DNA from: Pirellulales bacterium
GTDB taxonomy: Bacteria > Planctomycetota > Planctomycetia > Pirellulales > Thermoguttaceae
Length of the DNA: 6,192 nt
Reading direction: 5' to 3'
Assembly: GCA_030607895.1 (NCBI GenBank)
Contig: JAUWJC010000266.1
Location: forward strand, 1 to 6,192
Translations under genes and position numbers: made by a program
Shown here: positions 1 through 5,372 of the stretch, in pieces
Layout of the letters: each line of letters starts with the position of its first letter
Numbering within the stretch: position 1 is the stretch's first letter
Notes under the pieces: generated by a model
The model's database searches: none
The model's input: the letters and a program-made list of their open reading frames with translations, nothing else
Told to the model about the DNA's origin: nothing

Positions 1-1
1 G

Positions 2-760
2 ACCGATGTACTGGCCCAGTTCTACGAGCAATCCGACGCCTTCCTGTACGAACTGGTGGTCTGGAACCGAAGACCTGTAAAATTCGAAATGCGCCGCTGG
101 ATTGCCGAATACCTCGCCCGCGACCAGCAGGGGCCTTTCGATATCCTCGCGATCGGCGACGGGCTGGGATTCGACAGTCTTCATTTGGCCGAGTGCGGGC
201 ACAACGTGACGTACCACGAGATGTCGAATTATTCCGTCAAGTTCGCCCGAAGGGTTTTCGATTCTTCCGACCATTCAGTGATCGTTCTCCAGGACCACGG
301 CCAAATCAAAACTGGGGCGTACGATGTCGTAACATGTCTCGATGTGCTGGAGCATGTACCGGATCCCGTGCGATTCGTGGGGGAATTAGCTGGCTATCTT
401 CGCCCCGGGGGACGGTTGATCGTCCATGCACCGTTTTTTGAACTTTCGCCGTCGGCGGCGACGCACTTGCGATCGAACCGCCGGTTCAGCGGCGACTTGA
501 CTCGCCTCTATTCGCACCATGATCTTGGGCTGATCGACGGTCGGCTTCTCTGGAACCCGATTGTGCTGAAGAAGAGGCCACCGGACGGCCGCCTGCCCAA
601 TAGAAGGCCGTTGAAGGAGATCGTACTGCGTCTAAGCGGCCTGGTTTTCTCCGGTGCCCGGCGATGGCACAGCCCTTACTGCTGGATTAGCAGGGCCATG
701 ACAAGAGGCGATCGTCGATGGTTGGAAGGATTGGAACCGTCGTCCAAAGACAATGGGTAA
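2..760 (+). CDS. Class I SAM-dependent methyltransferase, 5' end outside window
   Basis: This is the 3' part of a methyltransferase gene. The frame is open from base 2 with no stop, and the 18 codons before the GTG at 56 read like protein (TDVLAQFYEQSDAFLYEL). The GTG is therefore probably an internal valine and the true start lies left of the window. Numbering residues from that GTG, the Rossmann SAM-binding loop is LAIGDGLGFDS (31-41), the acidic residue after strand 2 is E55 (YHEMS), and the post-motif region is DVVTCLDVLEHVPDP (90-104). LRPGGRLIVHAPFF follows at 115-128. This pattern is that of the Methyltransf_11/Methyltransf_23 group. The C-terminal third, about 130-234, is basic and carries no motif I recognise, so the substrate cannot be named. 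The family acts on small molecules, sugars or lipids. The gene converges on a DegT-type aminotransferase, which hints at glycan or secondary metabolism but does not prove it. It ends with TAA at 758-760. Confidence 0.85.
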   Translation, partial: TDVLAQFYEQSDAFLYELVVWNRRPVKFEMRRWIAEYLARDQQGPFDILAIGDGLGFDSLHLAECGHNVTYHEMSNYSVKFARRVFDSSDHSVIVLQDHGQIKTGAYDVVTCLDVLEHVPDPVRFVGELAGYLRPGGRLIVHAPFFELSPSAATHLRSNRRFSGDLTRLYSHHDLGLIDGRLLWNPIVLKKRPPDGRLPNRRPLKEIVLRLSGLVFSGARRWHSPYCWISRAMTRGDRRWLEGLEPSSKDNG

Positions 761-1072
761 CCTAATGTGGCTTGCAGCCACAACCAAAGGTGAATTCGGG
801 ACATGCGCGCAAATCGCGCGGGAGTTGCGGCGGTAGACTCAAAGAAACAACGGTCCGACAAAAGGCCAGCCTTTTGTCGGACCGTTGCTAGAAAATGATT
901 TCACCGCAAATCCACCTCGCTGAGATCAAAACGTGAACGAGTTGTCCCTACCAATAATCCCGTCCTCGTTTACTGTCAAGCACTTACGTCATTTGCCCGG
1001 CGCCGGGCCAGAATTGCGGACCGCCACAGTCCCCCGCCATGGCCGTCGGGGCTAAACGCGGGGCTCCTCAAG
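761..1072. other. Convergent intergenic region
   Basis: These 312 bases separate two genes that end facing each other. They hold one strong structure, the inverted repeat at 848-887 listed separately. Two weaker symmetric motifs are also present: a 7-bp hairpin at 766-782 (TGTGGCT, loop TGC) just after the methyltransferase stop, and a 14-bp perfect palindrome GCCCGGCGCCGGGC at 995-1008. Neither is followed by a T-run, so I do not call them terminators. I see no convincing coding frame, RNA gene or promoter in the rest. Confidence 0.7.
848..887 (-). terminator. Rho-independent terminator, best on minus strand
   Basis: Two perfectly complementary 19-nt arms (848-866 and 869-887, CAACGGTCCGACAAAAGGC and its reverse complement) enclose only CA. 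In RNA the realistic form is an 18-bp stem with a CCAG or CTGG tetraloop. On the minus strand the stem is followed directly by TTTCTTT (841-847), a U-rich tail, which suits termination of the aminotransferase transcript about 185 nt after its stop. On the plus strand the tail is GCTAGAAAATG, so termination of the methyltransferase transcript there would be weaker. The hairpin may still protect both convergent transcripts. Confidence 0.75.
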
Positions 1073-2296
1073 TCACGAAAACGCGCGGATCGTGTCGGCC
1101 AGGATGTCGGCCTGGCGCTGGGCGTCGGCCGGATCGAAGTGGTTGGTTTTCAGTTGAATGATGCGCGGCGGGATGGCTTCCCAAGTTGGGCAACGCACCT
1201 GGTGGTAGTCGGGCATGATGCCGGCGAACTGGGGGTAGCGCTGGGGCTGGTTTCTCGCCGCGTCGCTTAGCTTGGGTAGAATGGGCTCGCGGTAGACGGG
1301 CAGATACGCCCCGTAAAAGCCGTCGCCGCCCAACTCGCCGAACTTCCGGCGAAACGCCGTCCAGTCGATTTCCTCACGCGCAATCCGCGCTATGTAGGTC
1401 CAGTAGCTATGGACATACTCGTCGGGCGTTTTCTGCGGCACGAGCCAATCGCAATCGGCAACCACTTCCGCAAGACACGCGGCCGAGTGCTTGCGCATCT
1501 CGACCAACTCGTCCAGCCGCTCGAACTCACCCAGCGCGACGGCGGCGGCGATCTCGGGCAGGCGGTAGTTGTAGCCGAAGTGGGTGTGCCGCTGGAACGT
1601 CGGCTGGCAGCGCAGCTCCTCGGCCACCACCACGTCGCCCGGCCTGGCCGAAAGGGTCGAAAAGCCCAGCACGGCCGCCTTGCGTGCCGCGGTAGCCAGT
1701 TCTTCATCGTCGCAGATCAGAATGCCGCCGTCGCCGCAGGTCATGTGCTTGGAGGCCTGGAAGCTGAAACTGGCGAAATGGCCCATCGAGCCGACCACGC
1801 GGCCCTTGTAGTAACCCAGAAAACACTGGGCGTTGTCCTCGATCACCGTCAGACCGTGCTGGGTGGCCAACTCCATGATCGGGTCCATGTCCGCCGCCAG
1901 ACCGCCGATCGACACGGGAATGATCGCCTTGGTCCGGGAGGTGATTTTGCGGCGGATATCGTCCGGGCTGATTGTCCAGGTGTCGGGGTCCACGTCGGCA
2001 AACACGGGAACCGCGCCGGCATGAAGTGCGACCGCGGCAGTCGAAAACACCGTGAACGGCGGCACGATCACCTCGTCGCCAACACCCACGTCGGCGGCCA
2101 ACAGGGCCGAGTGCATGGTGGCCGTGCCGTTGGCGTGCAGGATTCCGAACCGGCATCCGAACCGCTCGGCGAACTGCCGTTCCAGTCTGGCCCCGATGCC
2201 CGGCGAGGAGCAGTTGTGAAACCCGAAATCGAGCACCTCATTGACGTACTTCCTCGCTTTTGCCGAGACGCGAGGGATGGAAGTAGCTTTGCACAC
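1073..2296 (-). CDS. DegT/DnrJ/EryC1/StrS family PLP-dependent aminotransferase
   Basis: This 407-residue protein has the usual length and fold order of the DegT/StrS sugar aminotransferases. Members transfer an amino group, usually from glutamate or glutamine, to a keto sugar or cyclitol, often a nucleotide-linked one, using cytosolic PLP. Visible elements are the N-terminal substrate region with HANGTATMHSALLA (54-67), the segment DEVIVPPFTVFSTAAV (74-89), and the PLP pyridine-binding aspartate in VIEDNAQ (D154). The Schiff-base lysine lies in SFQASKHMTCGDGG (K183). The family more often reads EDAAQ and PVHLYG where this protein has EDNAQCFLG and PVSIGG (127-132), so it belongs to a less common subgroup and its substrate cannot be assigned. 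The GTG start is supported by GGGAGG 8 nt upstream, and an in-frame stop lies about 14 codons further upstream. The next gene upstream ends 100 bp away, so this gene may have its own promoter. Confidence 0.9.
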   Translation of the reverse strand: MCKATSIPRVSAKARKYVNEVLDFGFHNCSSPGIGARLERQFAERFGCRFGILHANGTATMHSALLAADVGVGDEVIVPPFTVFSTAAVALHAGAVPVFADVDPDTWTISPDDIRRKITSRTKAIIPVSIGGLAADMDPIMELATQHGLTVIEDNAQCFLGYYKGRVVGSMGHFASFSFQASKHMTCGDGGILICDDEELATAARKAAVLGFSTLSARPGDVVVAEELRCQPTFQRHTHFGYNYRLPEIAAAVALGEFERLDELVEMRKHSAACLAEVVADCDWLVPQKTPDEYVHSYWTYIARIAREEIDWTAFRRKFGELGGDGFYGAYLPVYREPILPKLSDAARNQPQRYPQFAGIMPDYHQVRCPTWEAIPPRIIQLKTNHFDPADAQRQADILADTIRAFS

Positions 2297-2304
2297 GGAG
2301 CGAT

Positions 2305-2310
2305 CCTCCC
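2305..2310 (-). promoter_or_regulatory. Ribosome binding site of the aminotransferase gene
   Basis: GGGAGG on the minus strand lies 8 nt before the GTG at 2294-2296. It decides the start codon: no ATG is available upstream before the in-frame TGA at 2339-2341. Confidence 0.75.
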
Positions 2311-2355
2311 GGTTGAGTTTCTGCCGATAGTAAACTGATCAGATGCAAGGGGCCA

Positions 2356-2385
2356 ATTGTAGCACTTCGCCGCGGCTCCCCGCAA
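2356..2385 (-). promoter_or_regulatory. Possible sigma-70 promoter for the aminotransferase gene
   Basis: On the minus strand TACAAT (2356-2361) matches five of six bases of the -10 consensus. It lies 18 bp after TTGCGG (2380-2385), which matches only the TTG of the -35 box. Transcription would start near 2349 and leave a leader of about 50 nt. The position, in the 100-bp gap behind the VWA gene, is sensible, but the -35 is weak. Confidence 0.35.
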
Positions 2386-2396
2386 GCGGGTGTGCG

Positions 2397-4643
2397 CTAC
2401 GCCGCACCGCGGCCTTTTCGGGCGAGGCGGCGCATGCCGGGGGGGACGTCTTGGGGTAGCTCTTCTTCCTGTTTCGGGCTGAGACGGTTCGACAGGAAGG
2501 TCTCGAAAACCAGCGCGACCAGCACGGCCGAGAGGAACAGCATCCAGAGGCTCTTGCCTTCGCGCAGCCAGGCGAAGGTGCTCGATAGATCGTCCGGGTT
2601 TTCGGCGAACACGATGGGCGTTTTGCCGAAACGATCTTCCAGTTCGGCCCGCTCGATCTTTGTCGGGTCGGCTTCGTCCGGATCGACGTTTACCGAGTAG
2701 GCGATTCGCACCGGTTGGGCCGCTTCGAGCAGGCGGACGATGTAGACGCCGATATCGTGCGTTTCGGCGTAGCGGAACTCTGCCGTCCGGTTGCCCTGTT
2801 CGTCTACCGCCCGGCGGCGGATCGTCTCACCCGACGGCGGAACCACTTCGACTCCACCCGGCGTGGCCTGCTGGTCGAACTGCACGACCAGTGGCGAGCC
2901 GGCCAAGGCCATGTGCCGGGTTTGCTCGGCCCCGGCCAAATCGAACGTGAGCCGTGCCAAGAGCGGCAGGAAGATCGGCCTTAGCGGCATGTTCGTCCAG
3001 CCCACGTGAGCACTGGTAGCCAGCATCAGCACCTTGCCCTTCTCGACGCTACGTTGGACCAGAAGCGCTTCTCCGTCGTCCAGCCCGGCCATGGTCCAAA
3101 CGTCGCTGTTCTCCTTCTTGGTATCCATTCGCACGTGCTTGTAGACCAGGACCGACTGATAGAGCGAGGCCGGCTCGACCAGGTGCCCCAGCGCCGGGTG
3201 CTTCTTGTCGAGAAACGTAATGTTCCAGCTAGCGCGGGCGGCCCCTTCGGCCGGAGTGCGAACTTCCAACAGCGGAGCGGGCAACAGCGCTCCGCCGGCC
3301 TGCTGGTTCAGCTTGTTGTAAGCCTCCGGATCGACGTTGTCGCCGCAAATCCAAATCAGGTTGCCGCCGTTCTCGACATAAGTACGAAGCCGCTTGGCCG
3401 TATCGGCACCGGGGGCGGGCAGGTTCACGCAGAAGATCACGGTATATTTGGAAAGCTGCTCGGCGAGCAGTTCACCGGCGGTGAGGATCGTGGTCCGCAG
3501 TGCCCAACCGCCGGACCGGCCGGGTGAGAGCGCCTGTTCGATGTAAAAGGTGTCTTCCAGATAGGGGATCTCGTGCCGCTTCGCCTTGACGATGGCCACC
3601 GGGATGCCCTGGTCGACCTCCATGGTGAAGAACCGCCGGTCGTCGAGCTTCGAGCCGTCCTCGCCAACCAAGCGCACTTCACCCCGGTGCAGCCCACCCC
3701 GCTTGAAAGTGAACTGAAAATCGTGGGTCAGCCGGCCCTCGGGTGGGATTTTCAGGACCGGGCTGCTCTTCTCCTTGGTGCCGTCGATGTGCAACTCGAT
3801 GTGCCGCTGCTGAGCTACCGGCGAGGCGTTGAACAACTCGATCGTGGCCTTGATCGGCAGACCGGCTACCGGCACCGGGGCATCCAGCTTCAACCCCTGC
3901 ACGGCCACGTTCGGTTTGGGCGTGCGGTTGCAGTCGACAAAGATGATGGGTATCTCTTCTTCGTCCTCGTCAGCGGGGGCGGACGCGCTGGTCCCCTCTC
4001 CCAGAGGGAGAGGAGAGGTGTTGCTACTCTCCCAGCAGAGCTTTTGCAAATCGGTAAGCACGTAGATTTGCTTGTTGACGGCGTCCGATTCGGCCAATAG
4101 CTTTCGGGCCTGCTCGACCTTCACACCCAGGTCGGCCCGTTCGTAGCTGACCTGGCAACCGGCGATCATCTGCCGGACTTTTTCGTGAGTCCGGTCGAGT
4201 TTCCCCTGCTCGGGAAAGGCCGGGCCGCCGGTCAGCAGCAGGGCGACCTGGTCGCCGTCTTTCAATTCATCCATGATTTGCATGGCGGCGCCAACTGCCG
4301 TCTCGAAACGCATCCGCCCCTGGTCGATCGTGCCCATGCTGGCCGAATTATCCAGCACGATTGCCACGGCCGACGTGGCTCCGCCACCCAACAGCGAGCG
4401 GAGGTTGGTCAGCGTCGGCTTGGCCAACCCGATGGCGAGCAAGATCAACACGGCCATGCGGACCAGCATCAAGAGCACGTCGTGTATCCGCTTGCGCCGC
4501 CGGGTCTTCTCGACGCTGATTCGCAGGAAGCGCAGCGTGCTAAAGGGCAGATCTTTCGCCTTCTGGCGATTGATCATGTGCAGCACGACGGGAATGCTCG
4601 CTGCCAGCACGGCGGCCAGGAATAACGGAACGGCGAACGTCAT
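2397..4643 (-). CDS. BatA-type double-transmembrane VWA protein with GATase-like domain
   Basis: This 748-residue membrane protein opens with the BatA/aerotolerance-type N-terminal domain. It has a hydrophobic helix at about 4-22, then HMINRQKAKDLPFSTLRFL, a basic stretch (TRRRKR) and a second helix at about 57-74. A von Willebrand A domain follows, with the metal-site motif DNSASM (D98, S100, S102), a likely metal-site threonine in LLLTGG (T138) and the aspartate of YVLTDLQ (D198). After an acidic linker (about 208-230), residues 231-345 look like a beta-rich domain. Residues 346-570 resemble the glutamine-amidotransferase-like domain often found in these proteins, without visible catalytic residues. 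One C-terminal helix spans about 699-716. Family proteins work beside MoxR-type AAA ATPases and DUF58 proteins, probably in envelope protein assembly or stress tolerance; the exact role is unknown. A DUF58 gene lies upstream on the same strand. The ATG has only a weak ribosome binding site, and a mobile element begins 34 bp upstream of it. Confidence 0.88.
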   Translation of the reverse strand: MTFAVPLFLAAVLAASIPVVLHMINRQKAKDLPFSTLRFLRISVEKTRRRKRIHDVLLMLVRMAVLILLAIGLAKPTLTNLRSLLGGGATSAVAIVLDNSASMGTIDQGRMRFETAVGAAMQIMDELKDGDQVALLLTGGPAFPEQGKLDRTHEKVRQMIAGCQVSYERADLGVKVEQARKLLAESDAVNKQIYVLTDLQKLCWESSNTSPLPLGEGTSASAPADEDEEEIPIIFVDCNRTPKPNVAVQGLKLDAPVPVAGLPIKATIELFNASPVAQQRHIELHIDGTKEKSSPVLKIPPEGRLTHDFQFTFKRGGLHRGEVRLVGEDGSKLDDRRFFTMEVDQGIPVAIVKAKRHEIPYLEDTFYIEQALSPGRSGGWALRTTILTAGELLAEQLSKYTVIFCVNLPAPGADTAKRLRTYVENGGNLIWICGDNVDPEAYNKLNQQAGGALLPAPLLEVRTPAEGAARASWNITFLDKKHPALGHLVEPASLYQSVLVYKHVRMDTKKENSDVWTMAGLDDGEALLVQRSVEKGKVLMLATSAHVGWTNMPLRPIFLPLLARLTFDLAGAEQTRHMALAGSPLVVQFDQQATPGGVEVVPPSGETIRRRAVDEQGNRTAEFRYAETHDIGVYIVRLLEAAQPVRIAYSVNVDPDEADPTKIERAELEDRFGKTPIVFAENPDDLSSTFAWLREGKSLWMLFLSAVLVALVFETFLSNRLSPKQEEELPQDVPPGMRRLARKGRGAA
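3995..4013. repeat. Intragenic palindromic repeat encoding PLPLGEG
   Basis: CCTCTCCC (3995-4002), loop AGA, then GGGAGAGG (4006-4013) form a perfect 8-bp hairpin inside the VWA gene. Another AGAGG follows at 4014-4018. In the gene's frame it encodes residues 211-217, PLPLGEG. I remember the same CCCTCTCCC/GGGAGAGGG palindrome, read as SPLPLGEG, as a dispersed repeat in many bacterial genomes. It lies in the linker between the VWA fold and the next domain, next to a run of acidic residues, where an insertion would be tolerated. The frame is intact. Confidence 0.75.
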
Positions 4644-4669
4644 GTATTGTTCTGTTCCACGGTGCGTTC

Positions 4670-4677
4670 AACTACTT
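4670..4677. repeat. Target site duplication, left copy (AACTACTT)
   Basis: AACTACTT directly abuts the left end (GTAACC) of the mobile element and is identical to 5047-5054. An 8-bp duplication is the length known for IS66-family transposition. Confidence 0.9.
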
Positions 4678-4690
4678 GTAACCGTTCACG
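4678..4690 (+). repeat. Left terminal inverted repeat of the MITE
   Basis: GTAACCGTTCACG, perfectly complementary to 5034-5046. The identity stops at base 14 (A on the left, G in the reverse complement of the right end). Just inside lies a small symmetric motif, CGAGAT-T-ATCTCG (4689-4701), found only at this end. Confidence 0.9.
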
Positions 4691-4702
4691 AGATTATCTC
4701 GG

Positions 4703-4735
4703 CCACGGATCAAACACGGATGAAACACGGATCAA
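4703..4735 (+). repeat. 11-bp-period array, left copy
   Basis: Three units of CACGGAT(C/G)AAA, preceded by C. The reverse complement of this array occurs at 4987-5016 with the variable C/G swapped in order (C,G here; G,C in the other copy). I recall this cacggat/atccgtg repeat as widespread in planctomycete intergenic DNA. Confidence 0.85.
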
Positions 4736-4770
4736 GGGGCCGGATTTCGAGTACCGCCTCATTCAGAAAA

Positions 4771-4796
4771 CCACGAAGAACACGAAGAGCACGAAG
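4771..4796 (+). repeat. 9-bp-period array, left copy
   Basis: Three units of the form CACGAAGAA, CACGAAGAG, CACGAAG, preceded by C. It pairs in inverted orientation with 4851-4876 at 24 of 26 positions, leaving a 54-nt spacer. Confidence 0.85.
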
Positions 4797-4850
4797 CAAG
4801 GAAATATCTAGTTGATAAACCGTGTTTTCTCGAGGTCTACTCCTTCTTTT

Positions 4851-4876
4851 CTTCGTGTACTTCGTGTTCTTCGTGG
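4851..4876 (-). repeat. 9-bp-period array, right copy (inverted)
   Basis: On the plus strand it reads CTTCGTGTA, CTTCGTGTT, CTTCGTGG, the inverted partner of 4771-4796. The two copies can form a stem of about 26 bp with two mismatches. Confidence 0.85.
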
Positions 4877-4986
4877 TAGATCAAGATCCTATAACTACAG
4901 TGTTGCTCTTGAGTTCGGTTGGTTCAAAACTCAGACAGTAGAAATATCAAGATGGATCAAAACACCCTTCCCCTTTTTTATTGTCT

Positions 4987-5016
4987 ATCCGTGTTTGATC
5001 CGTGTTTCATCCGTGG
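4987..5016 (-). repeat. 11-bp-period array, right copy (inverted)
   Basis: On the plus strand three ATCCGTG units are joined by TTTG and TTTC, the inverted partner of 4703-4735. The pairing is extended by GGCC at 4701-4704 against GGCC at 5015-5018. Confidence 0.85.
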
Positions 5017-5033
5017 CCTGATTCCATCGTGCC

Positions 5034-5046
5034 CGTGAACGGTTAC
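5034..5046 (-). repeat. Right terminal inverted repeat of the MITE
   Basis: CGTGAACGGTTAC, exact reverse complement of 4678-4690, followed at once by the target duplication. Confidence 0.9.
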
Positions 5047-5054
5047 AACTACTT
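5047..5054. repeat. Target site duplication, right copy (AACTACTT)
   Basis: AACTACTT, identical to 4670-4677, directly after the right end of the mobile element. Confidence 0.9.
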
Positions 5055-5070
5055 GGCCGTAGTCCCGCAG

Positions 5071-5256
5071 CTATTCGCTTTCTCGGATCTGATCACATTC
5101 GTCGTCGGAGGGAGGCGTCTGGCCGGTGGCAAGCAAGCCCAGCATACTCTTGAGCGACTTGGGCTGCGCCGGAACAACCACGACTTCCGTCCCGTCCGGC
5201 CAGGGAAAGGGTTCATCGGCCTGCACCGTGCCGTTCTTGATATATCCCCGCGGCAT
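5071..5256 (-). CDS. Small antitoxin-like protein, no toxin partner
   Basis: This 61-residue protein opens MPRGYIKNGTV, continues with PFPWPDGTEVVVVP (16-29) and ends with LLATGQTPPSDDECDQIRESE. The N-terminal half resembles the beta-strand start of DUF104-like and related antitoxins (a short NG turn, then a 'P-x-G-T-E-V-x-V' strand). The tail resembles the 'PPxDEExxxI' tails of small planctomycete antitoxins that pair with PIN-domain toxins. Both are recognised from memory, so the family is tentative. No toxin gene follows: downstream is a mobile element, then the VWA gene. The ATG at 5254-5256 is preferred over a GTG at 5284-5286 because homolog-like sequence begins there and AAGGAG lies 11 nt upstream. 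The stop is TAG (5071-5073). The codons after it (LRDYGQ) resemble the usual end of such antitoxins, so the TAG may be a late nonsense mutation. A near-consensus promoter lies directly upstream. Confidence 0.6.
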   Translation of the reverse strand: MPRGYIKNGTVQADEPFPWPDGTEVVVVPAQPKSLKSMLGLLATGQTPPSDDECDQIRESE

Positions 5257-5267
5257 CCCATGTTTTG

Positions 5268-5273
5268 CTCCTT
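5268..5273 (-). promoter_or_regulatory. Ribosome binding site of the antitoxin-like gene
   Basis: AAGGAG on the minus strand lies 11 nt before the ATG at 5254-5256 and only 6 nt before another ATG (5259-5261) in a different frame. That other frame gives an arginine- and serine-rich shadow translation, so the slightly long spacing is accepted for the real gene. Confidence 0.5.
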
Positions 5274-5323
5274 TGCCAGGTTCCACTTGGGCGGGCGATG
5301 GAGTCTAATCAGTCAACCATTGT

Positions 5324-5352
5324 ATCATATCACCAACACGGCAGATTGACAA
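5324..5352 (-). promoter_or_regulatory. Strong sigma-70 promoter upstream of the antitoxin-like gene
   Basis: On the minus strand TTGTCA (5347-5352) and TATGAT (5324-5329) are separated by exactly 17 bp, each matching five of six consensus bases. Transcription should start near 5317, giving a leader of about 60 nt before the ATG at 5256. The promoter sits in the 116-bp gap between the DUF58 gene and the small gene. It could drive the small gene alone or, by read-through of the mobile element, also the VWA gene. Confidence 0.75.
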
Positions 5353-5372
5353 GCAGCGGGCTGGGCAATTCG

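Larger units (their letters stand above)
4678..5046. mobile_element. IS66-like MITE, 369 bp, non-coding
   Basis: The element begins GTAACCGTTCACG (4678-4690) and ends with its exact reverse complement CGTGAACGGTTAC (5034-5046), giving 13-bp terminal inverted repeats. Both sides are flanked by the identical 8-bp AACTACTT. Ends beginning GTAA with 8-bp duplications are the hallmark of the IS66 family, and I recall planctomycete IS66 members with ends starting GTAACCGTTCAC. No transposase is encoded. The open frame at 4812-5021 is made of repeat translations (LRVLRVLRG, IRVSSVA) and is not a gene. Inside are an inverted pair of 11-bp-period arrays (4703-4735 and 4987-5016) and an inverted pair of 9-bp-period arrays (4771-4796 and 4851-4876), so the single strand could fold into a long nested hairpin. 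It lies between the antitoxin-like gene and the VWA gene and would place its structure in any transcript joining them. The perfect duplication suggests a fairly recent insertion, mobilised in trans by a full-length relative. Confidence 0.85.

Noticed and set aside
56..58. GTG as the start codon of the methyltransferase
   Set aside because: The frame continues to base 2 with plausible protein sequence and no ribosome binding site before the GTG.
766..782. 7-bp hairpin after the methyltransferase stop
   Set aside because: There is no T-run after it on either strand, so a terminator call is not supported.
995..1008. 14-bp perfect palindrome GCCCGGCGCCGGGC
   Set aside because: It is short, in GC-rich DNA, with no T-run on either side and no nearby start; chance is a sufficient explanation.
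1409..2338. Open frame of 309 codons on the plus strand opposite the aminotransferase
   Set aside because: It is the antisense shadow of a GC-rich gene; its translation is rich in H, R and G with no domain, whereas the minus-strand frame has complete family motifs.
4812..5021. Open frame of 69 codons inside the mobile element
   Set aside because: It is made of translated short repeats (LRVLRVLRG, IRVSSVA), the kind of spurious protein such repeats produce.
4670..5054. CRISPR array or integron-type repeat cassette
   Set aside because: The short-period units are not separated by unique spacers, and the ends with an 8-bp duplication point to transposition instead.
5049..5261. Alternative 70-codon minus-strand frame with an ATG 6 nt after AAGGAG
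   Set aside because: The translation is R-, S-, P- and C-rich and reads as the out-of-frame shadow of the antitoxin-like protein, despite better spacing to the ribosome binding site.
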